From positions 40,120 through 104,119 of the forward strand of contig NZ_JAPZVQ010000020.1 of NCBI RefSeq assembly GCF_027622945.1: 64,000 nt of DNA. Reading direction: 5' to 3'. Positions 17,224 through 26,236 of the stretch are shown here, in pieces. Positions within the stretch are counted from its first letter, which is position 1. Each line of letters starts with the position of its first letter. Made by a program: the position numbers and the translations under genes. Under the pieces are notes generated by a model that was given only the letters and a program-made list of their open reading frames with translations, had not been told where the DNA came from and did not search any database. The stretch comes from Glycomyces lechevalierae. GTDB lineage: Bacteria > Actinomycetota > Actinomycetes > Mycobacteriales > Micromonosporaceae.

Positions 17224-20200
17224 ATGCGGGTCCTGCTGCGAGCATTGCTGGCCGCGGTCGTCGCGGTGGCGGCGGTGGCGGTCGTGTGGAGCGCCGTCAA
17301 CGCCGATCCGCCCACATTGGAGGAACTGGGCGACCCCACCGAAGGGCGCCTGGCGTTCTCGGAGCTGCGGTACGGGCGGAGCACCGTCGCGCACCTGGAC
17401 GACGGCGGCGAGGCCTACCTGCCGCTCGACGAGTACGGCCTCAACAACGCCCTCCAGGCCGAGCAGCGCAACGGCGTCACGGTCTTCGCGAGCGACCTGG
17501 GCACCGGGGACGACTTCCACCGCGAGATCTTCGCGCTCATCGGCGAGGAGCTGGTGCAGGTCACGGACAACGGCTCGCTCAACCAACGGCCGTCCGCCTC
17601 GCCCGACGGGCAGTGGGTGGCCTTCGAGAGCCTGGACCCCGAGGGCGGGGCGTGGCGGATCCATCTGGTCCGCGTCGATGGGACCGCGGAGCACGTGCTC
17701 GAGGCCGTGCCGGAGGGCGCGAGGTGGCCGACCTGGTCGCCCGGCAGCGACGCCATCGCGTACGAATCGGGGAGCCGGATCTTCCGGGTGCAGGCGTTCG
17801 AGGAGGGCGACGAGCCGATCCAGTTGACCGACATCCCTTCGGGCGAGCCGAACTGGAGTGATGACGGGGACGGCGGCGCGTGGATCGCGTTCTCCGGCTT
17901 CTCCGGTGAGGACCCGGGCGTCCGCGAGGTCATGGAGATCCCTGATGACCTGTGTGGCAACGAGTTCCCCGGCCCCTGCATCCCGTACCGGACGCTGTTC
18001 GAGGCGGGCTGGACGGAGGACGCGTACGAGCCGGCGTACACGCCCACCGGGATCGCCTTCACCACCACCGATGACGACGTGTACGGGCGGGTCTACCTGT
18101 ACGAGCCCTCGGGCGGCGACGGCGGGACCTTCCTGCCGGTGTCCCCGGACGTGCGGCGGGCGAGCCACCCGACGTGGCTCGGGGACGTCGTGGGATACGC
18201 GACCGACCTCGACCAGAGCCGCGTCTGGACCTCGCTGCCGGACGGGACCGACCCGCAGCCGCACAGCGGCGCGGCGCCGTACAGCGCCGACGAGGAGCCC
18301 GCGTACTCCCCCGACGGGCGGCGCCTGGCGTACAACACGGAGGACTTCGACGAGTACGGGCAGTCGCTCAACGGGGCCGTCCGCATCGACGACCTCGACG
18401 ACCCCGCGGCGGACCCGGTGGTGCTGGAGGCACCCGAGGCCGAGTACTACCGGGCCCCGGCGTTCTCGCCCGACGGGCGATTCCTCGCCGTGGAGCACTG
18501 GTTCCGGTACCCGCCCGGCGGCGAGGACGCCCTCTACATCTCCGAGATCGCGGTCTTCGACCTGACGGATCCGACCGAGCCGGTCCGGCGCCTGCCGCAC
18601 GTCGAGGCGGTGGACGAGAACGACCGGCTTTGGGCCTCAGTGGATTCGGGGCCTTCATGGTCCCCGGACGGAACGCGGCTGGTGTACGCGCGCGGCTGGA
18701 CCCCGTTCGGGGTCGCCGCGGAGCCCGACGACTATCCGCCGCTCCCCTACTCGTCCTACGCCTCCTACCTGCATGTGGTCGACGCGCAGTTCGCCGCGGC
18801 GCCCCGGCAGATCACGTCCGCCCCGGAGGGCGACTACGGCGCGGACTGGAGCGCCGCATGGTCTCCTGTGGACGCTGGTTTCGTCGTGTTCGTGCGCGAC
18901 AGCGTCCTGTGGTCCGTCGACCCGGACGACTGCGCCGGCCCCGCGGAGGATCCGTGCACGAACGCGGCGGTCCCGCTCGCGGGCGACCTCGCGGAACGCG
19001 ACCTCTCGAGCCCGGCCTTCTCGCCCGACGGCACGAAGCTGGCCGTCGTCGCGGGCTTCGTGTACAGCCCCGGGATCGCCGCCATCACGCCGCTCTCCAC
19101 CGTGGACCCGACCTACGACGACACGACCATCTGGACCCTGCCGGCCACCGGCGGGGACGGCGTGCAGATCAGCGAGGACGCCGACTACTACCGCCAGTTC
19201 GGCAGTCCCGCTTGGCAGCCGACCGCGGACATGGCGCTGTACCTCGAGCCCGACCCCGCGGCGGTGCTGCTCGACGACGACTCGACCGTGACCTTGACCG
19301 TGTCGAACCTGGGGCGCGCGGCAAGCGCCGCGACCGTCGCGATCACGCTGCCGCCGGGACTCACGGTGGTCTCGGCTCCGGCCGGATGTACGGCCGACGG
19401 CACTTTGTGCACGGTGGATGTCATGGCGACGCGGACGCAGTCGCAGATCGCGCTCGTCGTGAGCGGCGACGCGCTCGGCGAGCAGCCGATCAGCGCCGTG
19501 GTCACGCCCGTCGCGGTCGACCCGGACCCGGAGAACAACACGGCCGCCACCTCGATCACCGTCCAACCGCGACCGGACGAGCCTTCTACGCCGCCAGGGG
19601 AAGCGAGACTGACGGTGGCGGCGTCGGTCGAGCCGACCCCCGGCTACGTGGGCGGCGACGACCTCACCGTCCGGTTCACCGTCGGCAACGCCTCGACGGT
19701 CCCGCTGGGTTCGGTGCGGCTCACGGCGTCCTTGCCGGAAGCGCTGCCGGTGGCGAGCGCCCCGCCGGGCTGCACGCCCGGATCACCTTGCGAGATAGGG
19801 CCACTGCTGCCGGGCGCGTCCACCGACGTCGTGTTCACGCTGTCGCCGGATGCGGCCCTCGAAGCCGTCGCCGCCGCGACCGCCACGGCGGACGGGGCCG
19901 CGCCGGCCGGCGGCCAGGCCCCGATCATCGTGGTGCAGCCGCGGATCGAGGTCAACCCCGGGCTCGGGCCGCCCGGACGGCCGACCCAGGTCTCGGGCAC
20001 CGGCTTCCCGCCGGGCGCAGTCGTCGCGGTCCAGTGGAGCGGCGGCCTCACCGGCCAGTCCACTGAGGTCACCGTGGCTGCGAGCGGCGCGTTCACCGCG
20101 ACGCTGCTCGTGTTCGGCCACGACCAGCTCGGCCAGCGCGACGTGCTCGCCGCGTCGGTGTCGGGCGAGGCGTTCGGCACGGTCAAGGCGCCGTTCCTGG

Positions 20201-20247
20201 TCGTGCCGGGCGGGTTCAGCCCGCCGGACTTCGTCGGGAGGCGGTGA
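17224..20247 (+). CDS. Secreted TolB/PD40 beta-propeller protein with CARDB/DUF11-type repeats
   Basis: 1,007 aa. The ATG at 17224 gives a clean signal peptide (RVLLRALLAAVVAVAAVAVV); GAGG lies just upstream. Residues 60-670 contain repeated PD40/WD40-like blades, each with a PDG(R/T/Q) turn: SPDGQWVAFES, SPDGRRLAYNTED, SPDGRFLAVEH, SPDGTRLVYARG, SPDGTKLAVVAG. Residues about 680-920 are two bacterial Ig-like repeats (TLTVSNLGRAAS, RFTVGNASTVPLG), then a final IPT-like domain (GTGFPPGAVVAVQW). Such proteins bind partners or polysaccharide; no catalytic motif is seen. It stands first in the eCIS direction and carries the shared palindrome upstream. Its role in the system is unknown. Confidence 0.78.
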   Translation: MRVLLRALLAAVVAVAAVAVVWSAVNADPPTLEELGDPTEGRLAFSELRYGRSTVAHLDDGGEAYLPLDEYGLNNALQAEQRNGVTVFASDLGTGDDFHREIFALIGEELVQVTDNGSLNQRPSASPDGQWVAFESLDPEGGAWRIHLVRVDGTAEHVLEAVPEGARWPTWSPGSDAIAYESGSRIFRVQAFEEGDEPIQLTDIPSGEPNWSDDGDGGAWIAFSGFSGEDPGVREVMEIPDDLCGNEFPGPCIPYRTLFEAGWTEDAYEPAYTPTGIAFTTTDDDVYGRVYLYEPSGGDGGTFLPVSPDVRRASHPTWLGDVVGYATDLDQSRVWTSLPDGTDPQPHSGAAPYSADEEPAYSPDGRRLAYNTEDFDEYGQSLNGAVRIDDLDDPAADPVVLEAPEAEYYRAPAFSPDGRFLAVEHWFRYPPGGEDALYISEIAVFDLTDPTEPVRRLPHVEAVDENDRLWASVDSGPSWSPDGTRLVYARGWTPFGVAAEPDDYPPLPYSSYASYLHVVDAQFAAAPRQITSAPEGDYGADWSAAWSPVDAGFVVFVRDSVLWSVDPDDCAGPAEDPCTNAAVPLAGDLAERDLSSPAFSPDGTKLAVVAGFVYSPGIAAITPLSTVDPTYDDTTIWTLPATGGDGVQISEDADYYRQFGSPAWQPTADMALYLEPDPAAVLLDDDSTVTLTVSNLGRAASAATVAITLPPGLTVVSAPAGCTADGTLCTVDVMATRTQSQIALVVSGDALGEQPISAVVTPVAVDPDPENNTAATSITVQPRPDEPSTPPGEARLTVAASVEPTPGYVGGDDLTVRFTVGNASTVPLGSVRLTASLPEALPVASAPPGCTPGSPCEIGPLLPGASTDVVFTLSPDAALEAVAAATATADGAAPAGGQAPIIVVQPRIEVNPGLGPPGRPTQVSGTGFPPGAVVAVQWSGGLTGQSTEVTVAASGAFTATLLVFGHDQLGQRDVLAASVSGEAFGTVKAPFLVVPGGFSPPDFVGRR

Positions 20248-20262
20248 TGCCCGGCGGGGCAG
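20247..20262. promoter_or_regulatory. eCIS palindrome, site 2
   Basis: ATGCCCGGCGGGGCAG matches the site at 28247 at 14 of 16 positions. It overlaps the last base of the beta-propeller gene and lies 85 bp upstream of the GTG at 20348. A further GGGCAGCC...GGCTGCCC hairpin (20257-20286) overlaps it and could act as a terminator instead. Confidence 0.45.
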
Positions 20263-20347
20263 CCGCGAGTGCCCTTTCGGCTGCCCTGCAGTCGGGTCGG
20301 GGCATGCGGGGGACAGCGGACAGTAAGACCAGGCGCGAGCGAGCGAG

Positions 20348-23300
20348 GTGACGGTGGCGGGCGGGAGTGCGAAGGCGACGGCCGAGCGGGCGCGCTCGGC
20401 CCCGGCCCCTGTCCGCAAACCGCACCCGCGGCCTGCGAGGCCCGCCGCGGGCGGCGCCGGGCAGTTGCTGTGGCTCCAGGCGACCGCGGGGAACACCGCG
20501 GTGTCGAAGCTGATGGGCGCCAAGCGATCCGAAGCGCCGTCGATGATCGTGCCCGTGCAGCGGGACGCCTGCCCTGCCCCGCCGGTGGCGCCGCCGGGGA
20601 TCACCGCCGCCCAGGACCCGAAGTTCCAGCAGGTCAAGCAGGACGTCACGCGCAAGGGGAAGACCGCCAAGGCGCATCCGAACGCGCAGCACGAGGTCGG
20701 CGAGGCCCAGGCCGCCGCCGAGCCGCCCGCCGACGACCGCGAGGCCCAGGCGAAGGCCGCTCACACCGCCGAGATGGCCCAGGCCAAACCGGCAGGGTTC
20801 GACAAGGCCGCGTTCATCGCCGCCGTCACCGAGGCCATCGCCGCACAGCGCCCGCAGACGAACGAGGAGGCGACCGAGTTCGCGTCCTCCGGCAAGGCCG
20901 GTGAGATCAAGAGCCAGGTCAGCGGCATGGTCACCGCGGGGAAGGACAAGTCGGGCAAGGAGATCGCCGACTCCAGCGCCAAGCCGCCGGACCCGGGCGT
21001 GGCGGTCGAGAAGCCGGTCACCCCGATGACCCCGCCGAAGCCGACGCCCGACATCAAGCCGCCGGACGGGAAGAAGGCCGTCCCGGACAAGGCCCCGGCC
21101 GAGCAGACCGAGCTCGGTTCGACGAAGTGCGAGATGAACGAGAAGATGAGCGGCTCGGGCGTCACCGAGCAGCAGCTCGCGAACTCGAACGAGCCCGAGT
21201 TCACCAAGGCCGTGGACGCGAAGGGCAAGGCCGAGGAGCACGCCGCCACGGCTCCGGCGCAGATGCGCGCCGAAGAGCAGGCGCAGCTCGCCGGGAACGT
21301 CGCGGGCGCCCAGGCCGCCGGTGCGGCCGGCGTGACCGGGATGGTCGGCGACAACGCCCGCGCGATGGGTCGGGCGGGGACGAACAAGAACGCCGCCAAG
21401 ACTCGGGACGAGCGCGAGCGGGCGCGTATCAGCGGCGAGATCAAGCGGATCTTCGACACCACGAAGACCGAGGTGGACGGCATCCTCGGCGGCATCGACG
21501 CCAAAGTGGACACGCTGTTCACCGCGGGAGAGGCGAAGGCCCGCGCGGTGTTCGAGGCCGATCACCAGCGGCGTATGCAGGAGTACGAGGACTCGCAGGA
21601 CCTCGTCACGTGGATCGCCGACAAGTTCCGGCCCACCAGACCCGAAGTGCTGCAGATCTTCACGGACGCCGCGAAGACCTACGAGCGCGAGATGCAGAAG
21701 GTCATCTCCGGCATCGCGGACGTGATCGGCGCCGAACTCGACAAGGCCACCGCGCGCATCCAGCTCGGCCGCGACCAGGTCGCGCGGTTCGTCGCCGAGC
21801 AGCCGCGCGAGCTCCAGTCGATCGCGCAGGAGACGGCGGGCGAGATGGGCGACCAGTTCGCGTCCCTCGACTCGTCCGTGACCGAGAAGTCCCAGTCGCT
21901 CGCCGAGGACCTCGCCTCGAAGTACGCCGAAGCGCGCGCCGGGGTCGACGCGAGAGTCCAAGAGCTGCAAGCGGAGCACCGCAGTTGGCGCGACCAGGCG
22001 GTGGACGCGGTCGAAGGCGCGATCGACACGATCATGAAGCTCAAGGACATGCTCCTCGGCGTCCTCGCGCGCGCTGCGGGCGCGATCGACAAGATCATCG
22101 CCGACCCGATCGGGTTCCTCGGGAATCTCGTCACCGCGGTCAAGAACGGCGTGATGGCCTTCGGCGCCAACATCGCCACGCACCTCCAGGCGGGCCTGAA
22201 GGCCTGGCTCCTCGGCAGCCTCGCCAGCGCGGGGATCGAGATCCCCGAGGAGTTCGACGTCAAGGGCATCCTCAAGATGGTCCTGTCGATCCTGGGGCTG
22301 ACGTGGCCGGCGATCCGGGCGCGGATCGTGCGGTTCATCCCCGAGCCGGTCATGGCGCGGCTCGAGCAGATGGTCGAGGTCGTGCAGATCCTCGTCACCG
22401 AGGGGGTGCCGGGGCTGTGGCGGTGGATCGTGGAGAAGCTGGGCGATCTGAAGGAGATGGTGCTCGGCCAGATCAAGGAGTTCGTGGTCTCCAAGATCAT
22501 CCAGGCCGGGATCGTGTGGATCGTCTCGATGCTGAATCCGGCGGCGGCGTTCATCAAGGCGTGCCAGGCGATCTACAACATCGTGATGTTCTTCGTGAAC
22601 CAGGCCTCGCAGATCAAGGAGTTCGTGGACGCGGTCCTGGACGGCATCGACTCGATCGCGTCGGGTGGCGGCGGTGCGGTCTCGGCGTTGATCGAGGGCG
22701 CGCTGGCGAAGGCGCTGCCGATGGTCATCGGATTCATGGCGAGCCTGCTGGGACTGGGCGGAATCTCGGAGAAGATCCGCGGGATCCTGCAGAAGGTGCA
22801 GGAGCCGGTGGGCAAGGTGATCGACAAGGTCATCGGCACGATCGTGAAGATCGGCAAGAGCCTGTTCAGGAGGCTCACCGGCCGCGGCGGCGGGGACACC
22901 GCGCGCAGCGAGGCCGTCAAGCGCAAGGCCGAGGAGATGCTCACCGGGCCGACGGCGGCGCGGTTCGAGGACAAGGCGGGCCTCGACCGGGTGGTGGCGA
23001 ACGTGCTCACGACGCTGCGGCCCGAAGGGCTCAAGACGCTCACGGCGGTGCCGAACCGCGAGGACCCGGGCCAGTTCGACATCATCGCGACCGCCAGCGC
23101 GGCGAAGAAGGTCGGCAAGGCGTACACCACGGTCGGCGTCGCCTCGCCGGCGGAGATCGCGGAGGCGCGGACGCACCTGGGCAAGCGGTTCAAGGTCGTG
23201 TCCTCGGGGCGCGTCGCGCAGGTCACCGAGATCCAGGAGGCGCACGGCTTCGTGATCTTGACGTACGACAACGAGCGCGGCTACGGCGGCCGCAGCCAGT

Positions 23301-23815
23301 CGAGCGAGGGGCGGCCCGGGTTCAGGGTGCAGGAGTTCCTGCAGAACGTGCGCAACGGCGGCCCGAAGCTCGTCGACGCCGGGGGCACGGCGACGCAGAC
23401 GGTTTACACCCTCAACGGGATCGACCTGCGGAGCGAGTACGGTGCCGTGCGGCAGATCTTCTACGCCAACCCGGGCGGCGACTACCGGTCGGCGATTCCC
23501 GGGCCCGGCGGGCCGTTCACGTGCCCCGGCTGGTCCCGGCACAGCGATGCGACCAGGCGGGTCCCGCACCCGGCCCTGCAGGCGGAGTGGTCGGTGGACC
23601 ACCGCAGGGCGGTCGCGAACCACTGGAACAACGACGGCCGGAAGGGCAGTCAGGCCACGCGGAACGCGTTCTGGATCAGCGCCGCGAACCTGGTGGGGCT
23701 GTGCGACTCGTGCAACTCCAGCAAGGGCTCGGCGGACTACAACACGGGTGCGCGGGAGAACTACCTGCTGCAGGTGGAGATCCCGAACTTCACAGGCCCG
23801 GACGGGCGCCCCTGA
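20348..23815 (+). CDS. Putative eCIS cargo: long helical protein with C-terminal HNH-like nuclease domain
   Basis: Up to 1,155 aa. A GTG at 20348 or, with better spacing to GAGG, the GTG at 20354 starts it. Residues 1-35 are basic and disordered; 38-56 (QLLWLQATAGNTAVSKLM) match the short motif found in the DUF4157 protein nearby; VQR occurs at 70-72. Residues 100-350 are Ala/Lys-rich; 360-880 are long amphipathic helices with hydrophobic stretches (MLLGVLARAAGAIDKII, MVLSILGLTWPAIRARI) typical of eCIS-associated toxins. The last 80 residues hold D1084-H1085, N1114, C1119, C1122, N1123 and K1126 (VGLCDSCNSSKGS), an HNH-type metal site. DNA or RNA cleavage is inferred. A tape-measure role is a less likely alternative. 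No immunity gene is adjacent. Confidence 0.7.
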   Translation: MTVAGGSAKATAERARSAPAPVRKPHPRPARPAAGGAGQLLWLQATAGNTAVSKLMGAKRSEAPSMIVPVQRDACPAPPVAPPGITAAQDPKFQQVKQDVTRKGKTAKAHPNAQHEVGEAQAAAEPPADDREAQAKAAHTAEMAQAKPAGFDKAAFIAAVTEAIAAQRPQTNEEATEFASSGKAGEIKSQVSGMVTAGKDKSGKEIADSSAKPPDPGVAVEKPVTPMTPPKPTPDIKPPDGKKAVPDKAPAEQTELGSTKCEMNEKMSGSGVTEQQLANSNEPEFTKAVDAKGKAEEHAATAPAQMRAEEQAQLAGNVAGAQAAGAAGVTGMVGDNARAMGRAGTNKNAAKTRDERERARISGEIKRIFDTTKTEVDGILGGIDAKVDTLFTAGEAKARAVFEADHQRRMQEYEDSQDLVTWIADKFRPTRPEVLQIFTDAAKTYEREMQKVISGIADVIGAELDKATARIQLGRDQVARFVAEQPRELQSIAQETAGEMGDQFASLDSSVTEKSQSLAEDLASKYAEARAGVDARVQELQAEHRSWRDQAVDAVEGAIDTIMKLKDMLLGVLARAAGAIDKIIADPIGFLGNLVTAVKNGVMAFGANIATHLQAGLKAWLLGSLASAGIEIPEEFDVKGILKMVLSILGLTWPAIRARIVRFIPEPVMARLEQMVEVVQILVTEGVPGLWRWIVEKLGDLKEMVLGQIKEFVVSKIIQAGIVWIVSMLNPAAAFIKACQAIYNIVMFFVNQASQIKEFVDAVLDGIDSIASGGGGAVSALIEGALAKALPMVIGFMASLLGLGGISEKIRGILQKVQEPVGKVIDKVIGTIVKIGKSLFRRLTGRGGGDTARSEAVKRKAEEMLTGPTAARFEDKAGLDRVVANVLTTLRPEGLKTLTAVPNREDPGQFDIIATASAAKKVGKAYTTVGVASPAEIAEARTHLGKRFKVVSSGRVAQVTEIQEAHGFVILTYDNERGYGGRSQSSEGRPGFRVQEFLQNVRNGGPKLVDAGGTATQTVYTLNGIDLRSEYGAVRQIFYANPGGDYRSAIPGPGGPFTCPGWSRHSDATRRVPHPALQAEWSVDHRRAVANHWNNDGRKGSQATRNAFWISAANLVGLCDSCNSSKGSADYNTGARENYLLQVEIPNFTGPDGRP

Positions 23816-23930
23816 CTCAGCAGTCGGGCGGCCCGCGACCGGGCGGGTACGGCGAGGACCGGGCGCACCGTCCCGCGAACCATCGGGCTCCCGGCGGTTC
23901 CGCAAGCGAACGGCTGCCGAGCCGCGCGGG

Positions 23931-23961
23931 AACGGGCCGCGCACTTCCGGCACGGCCCGTT
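23931..23961. terminator. Hairpin between cargo gene and DUF4157 gene
   Basis: AACGGGCC (23931-23938) pairs with GGCCCGTT (23954-23961) across a 15-nt loop, followed by GGCTTTT on the plus strand. It sits in the 156-bp gap between convergent genes; nothing else was seen there. Confidence 0.5.
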
Positions 23962-23971
23962 GGCTTTTCGC

Positions 23972-24718
23972 TCAGGCTTCGGCGGGCTCTTCCTCTTCGT
24001 CCACACGTTGCACGTAGGTCTGGGCCATGGCCTCGGGGTCCTCTTCGGCCGGTTCAGGGGCGTCCTCGCGCTGGACGGCCGTGTCCTCGAGGCGCTGCAC
24101 TTCCGCGTCACCGCAGCCGTCGTCGCAGCGCTGCACCGGCGCTGCCGGGGCCGCCGGCTGGGACATGATCGCGTCCGCGTTCGCCGAGGCTTCGCGCTCG
24201 AACCGGTCGGAGGGGTCGCTGACCTTCACTCCCCCACCGGAATCCGTGCCCTCGACGGGTCCGCTGCGCTGCTGCACCACGTGCGTCAGCTCGTGGGCGA
24301 GCATGTGCTTGCCCGAGTCGCTGCCCGGGTCGTAGTTGCCGCTTTGGAACACGATGTCGGAGCCGACCGTGTAGGCCTGCGCGTTGACCGACTTCGCGGA
24401 CTCGCTCGCTGTGCTGTCGGTGTGGACGCGCACGTTCGAGAAGTCCTGGCCGAAGCGGCTCTCCATGTCGGAGCGGGTGTCGAGGTCGAGCGGGCTGCCG
24501 CCCGAGCCGATCACGTCGTGGACGGGCGAGCGCTCCTCCTCCAGCATGGTGGCCACGCCGGCGTTGCCCACGGCGCGCTGGAGGCCGAGCATGCCCTCGG
24601 CGCCGAGCACGTCGGTCCGGCCGAGCGCGGCCGCCGGGAACGCGGGCTCGAACTCGGACTGGTCGATCCGGTCCGCCTTGGGGCGCAGGGAATCGGACTC
24701 GAACTCGTGGTCGCGCAT
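23972..24718 (-). CDS. DUF4157 (eCIS core domain) protein
   Basis: 248 aa. The ATG at 24718 has GAGGAGG 9 nt upstream. Residues 43-59 (MLGLQRAVGNAGVATML) repeat the motif at the start of the putative cargo. The DUF4157 domain (about 72-150) begins SPLDLDTRSDMESRFG and ends in HELTHVVQQ (142-150), a zincin HExxH-like metal site in which the usual Glu is present (H142, E143, H146). SDRFEREA at 170-177 follows. The tail carries four VQR motifs (195, 207, 215, 236) in an acidic context. DUF4157 proteins mark eCIS loci and often head toxin fusions; this one has no toxin domain. It is the only gene inside the cluster on the minus strand. Confidence 0.85.
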   Translation of the reverse strand: MRDHEFESDSLRPKADRIDQSEFEPAFPAAALGRTDVLGAEGMLGLQRAVGNAGVATMLEEERSPVHDVIGSGGSPLDLDTRSDMESRFGQDFSNVRVHTDSTASESAKSVNAQAYTVGSDIVFQSGNYDPGSDSGKHMLAHELTHVVQQRSGPVEGTDSGGGVKVSDPSDRFEREASANADAIMSQPAAPAAPVQRCDDGCGDAEVQRLEDTAVQREDAPEPAEEDPEAMAQTYVQRVDEEEEPAEA

Positions 24719-24831
24719 GGCCGTTCGCCTCCTCGCGCCCGCACCGGGCGCAGCGGTGTCAGAGCCTCCAGACTGCGCCCTGCAGCGCGGCCGGGCAAGG
24801 GGCGGCGCACCGTCCGAACGGGCCGGTGCCC

Positions 24832-24847
24832 CTGCCCGTTCGGGCAT
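24832..24847. promoter_or_regulatory. eCIS palindrome, site 3
   Basis: CTGCCCGTTCGGGCAT: 15 of 16 bases obey the palindrome. It lies between divergent starts, 113 bp from DUF4157 (24718) and 121 bp from the LuxR gene (24969), so it cannot be a terminator of either. The remaining spacer holds TTGAGCG twice (24892, 24909 region) and no gene. Confidence 0.55.
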
Positions 24848-24968
24848 TTCATTCCGTCACCCTCTGATTTCAGAGCGTGGGAGAGCGCTGGTTGAGCGCA
24901 CGTTGAGCGACGGCGGCGACACTGCTCGCGAGTGCCCCGCCGCCCGCTTCACCCCCTGGGAGAGGTCG

Positions 24969-25592
24969 ATGAACCGTGTGCCCGTCTACATCAGTGCGAG
25001 CGACCCCATCTGCCATGCCGGACTCGCGAGCCAATTGCGGCCGCGTCCGGAGGTGCTGGTGCTCGACGAGTCCGAACGCGACCGCGCCGACGTCGGCATA
25101 GTCGCCTCCGACGCGGTCGACGAGGCGGCCCTGCAGGCGCTCCGCACCCTCAAACGCGGCGGCGTGCCGTGGCTCGTGGCCGTGTGCGGCCGGGTCGACG
25201 AATCCGATCTGGCCTCCATCATGGACGTCGGGGTGGCGGGGATCGTGCGCCGCAGCGAGGCCACCCCGGACCGGCTCGTGGCCGTGATCGCCGCCGCCGC
25301 GAAGGGCGAAGGGACCGTTCCGCCTGACCTCCTGGGCCGCCTGCTCAGTCAGGTCGGGCAGCTCCAGCGCCAGATCCTCGCCCCAATGGGCATGCGGCTG
25401 TGCGGCATGTCCGACCGCGAGATCGAGGTCGTGCGCCTCGTCGCCGAAGGCCTCGACACCGTCGAGATCGCCTCGAAGCTCTCGTACTCCGAGCGCACGA
25501 TCAAGAACATCCTCCACGACATCACCAGCCGCCTGCAGCTGCGCAACCGCGCCCACGCGGTCGCCTACGCGCTGCGGAACGGGCTGATCTGA
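24969..25592 (+). CDS. Atypical LuxR/NarL-type regulator of the eCIS locus
   Basis: 207 aa. GGAGAGG precedes the ATG at 24969. Residues 1-125 fold like a receiver domain (VPVYISASDPICHAGL), but the usual acidic pair is reduced to one Asp, and the phospho-acceptor position after the third strand is Ala (ADVGIVASDAVD), so phosphorylation is unlikely. Residues 140-205 are a LuxR HTH (LCGMSDREIEVVRLVAEGLD, IASKLSYSERTIKNILHDIT). It overlaps the Cis16 gene by ATGA, making it the first gene of the structural operon and its likely local regulator. The shared palindromes are its candidate sites. Confidence 0.85.
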   Translation: MNRVPVYISASDPICHAGLASQLRPRPEVLVLDESERDRADVGIVASDAVDEAALQALRTLKRGGVPWLVAVCGRVDESDLASIMDVGVAGIVRRSEATPDRLVAVIAAAAKGEGTVPPDLLGRLLSQVGQLQRQILAPMGMRLCGMSDREIEVVRLVAEGLDTVEIASKLSYSERTIKNILHDITSRLQLRNRAHAVAYALRNGLI

Positions 25593-26236
25593 TGATCCAC
25601 GAGGTCGACTCGGCGCTCCGGCGCGTCATCGTCGAGGACGCGCTCGCCGGCAGCGGCGTCGAGGTCGCGTTCGACGCACCCACCAAGGACTGGGCGTCGC
25701 GGCGCAACGCGCCCACGGTCAACGCGTTCCTGTACGACATCCGCGAGGACCTGCGCCGCCGCAGCCGCGGCCTCGTCAACGAGTACCGCGAGGACAAGAC
25801 CGTCGCGGCCCGGCGCCTGCCGCCCCGCTACATCAAACTGTCCTACCTGCTCACCGCCTGGACGCAGCGGCCCGAGGACGAGCACCGGCTCCTCTCGGTC
25901 ATGCTCGCCGGGTTCCTCAAGCACGAGTCGCTGCCCGCGCGCACGCTCACCGGCTCGCTCCAGGAGATCGGGCTGCCGGTGCCGATGACCGTGGCGCTGC
26001 CGCCGCCCGAGGACCGTGCGTTCGCCGACGTGTGGACGGCGCTCGGCGGCGAGCTGAAGCCGTCGCTCGACATCGTCGTCAGCGCCCCCATCGATTCCGG
26101 CCGCGTGTTCCCCGCCGGCCCGCCCGCCACCGGCGGCGTCGGTCTCGCGATGGACGGCGACGAACCGGTGCGGCACAATGTGACCCCGGGCGACGGCGAC
26201 GAGCACGAGGTCGCCATGACGCGGCGGCCGCGATGA
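25592..26236 (+). CDS. cis16: DUF4255 / Pvc16 N-terminal family protein, particle cap (Cis16)
   Basis: 214 aa. It matches the Pvc16 N-terminal family: VDSALRRVIVEDAL, VNAFLYDIREDLRRRSRGL, RYIKLSYLLTAW and EDEHRLLSVMLAGFL are the conserved blocks. In known contractile particles this protein caps the distal end of the tube and sheath. It starts in the ATGA overlap with the LuxR gene and its stop overlaps the ATPase start by ATGA, so the three are translationally coupled. The last 35 residues are low-complexity and unlike the family core. Confidence 0.88.
   Translation: MIHEVDSALRRVIVEDALAGSGVEVAFDAPTKDWASRRNAPTVNAFLYDIREDLRRRSRGLVNEYREDKTVAARRLPPRYIKLSYLLTAWTQRPEDEHRLLSVMLAGFLKHESLPARTLTGSLQEIGLPVPMTVALPPPEDRAFADVWTALGGELKPSLDIVVSAPIDSGRVFPAGPPATGGVGLAMDGDEPVRHNVTPGDGDEHEVAMTRRPR

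Noticed and set aside
16879..18600. Extension of the esterase frame upstream to 18600
   Set aside because: The extension runs antisense through the beta-propeller gene; the signal peptide fixes the start at 16878 or 16896.
20216..23953. 1,245-codon minus-strand frame opposite the cargo gene
   Set aside because: Arg/Leu/Asp-rich shadow without motifs; the plus strand has a coherent helical protein with a metal-site domain.
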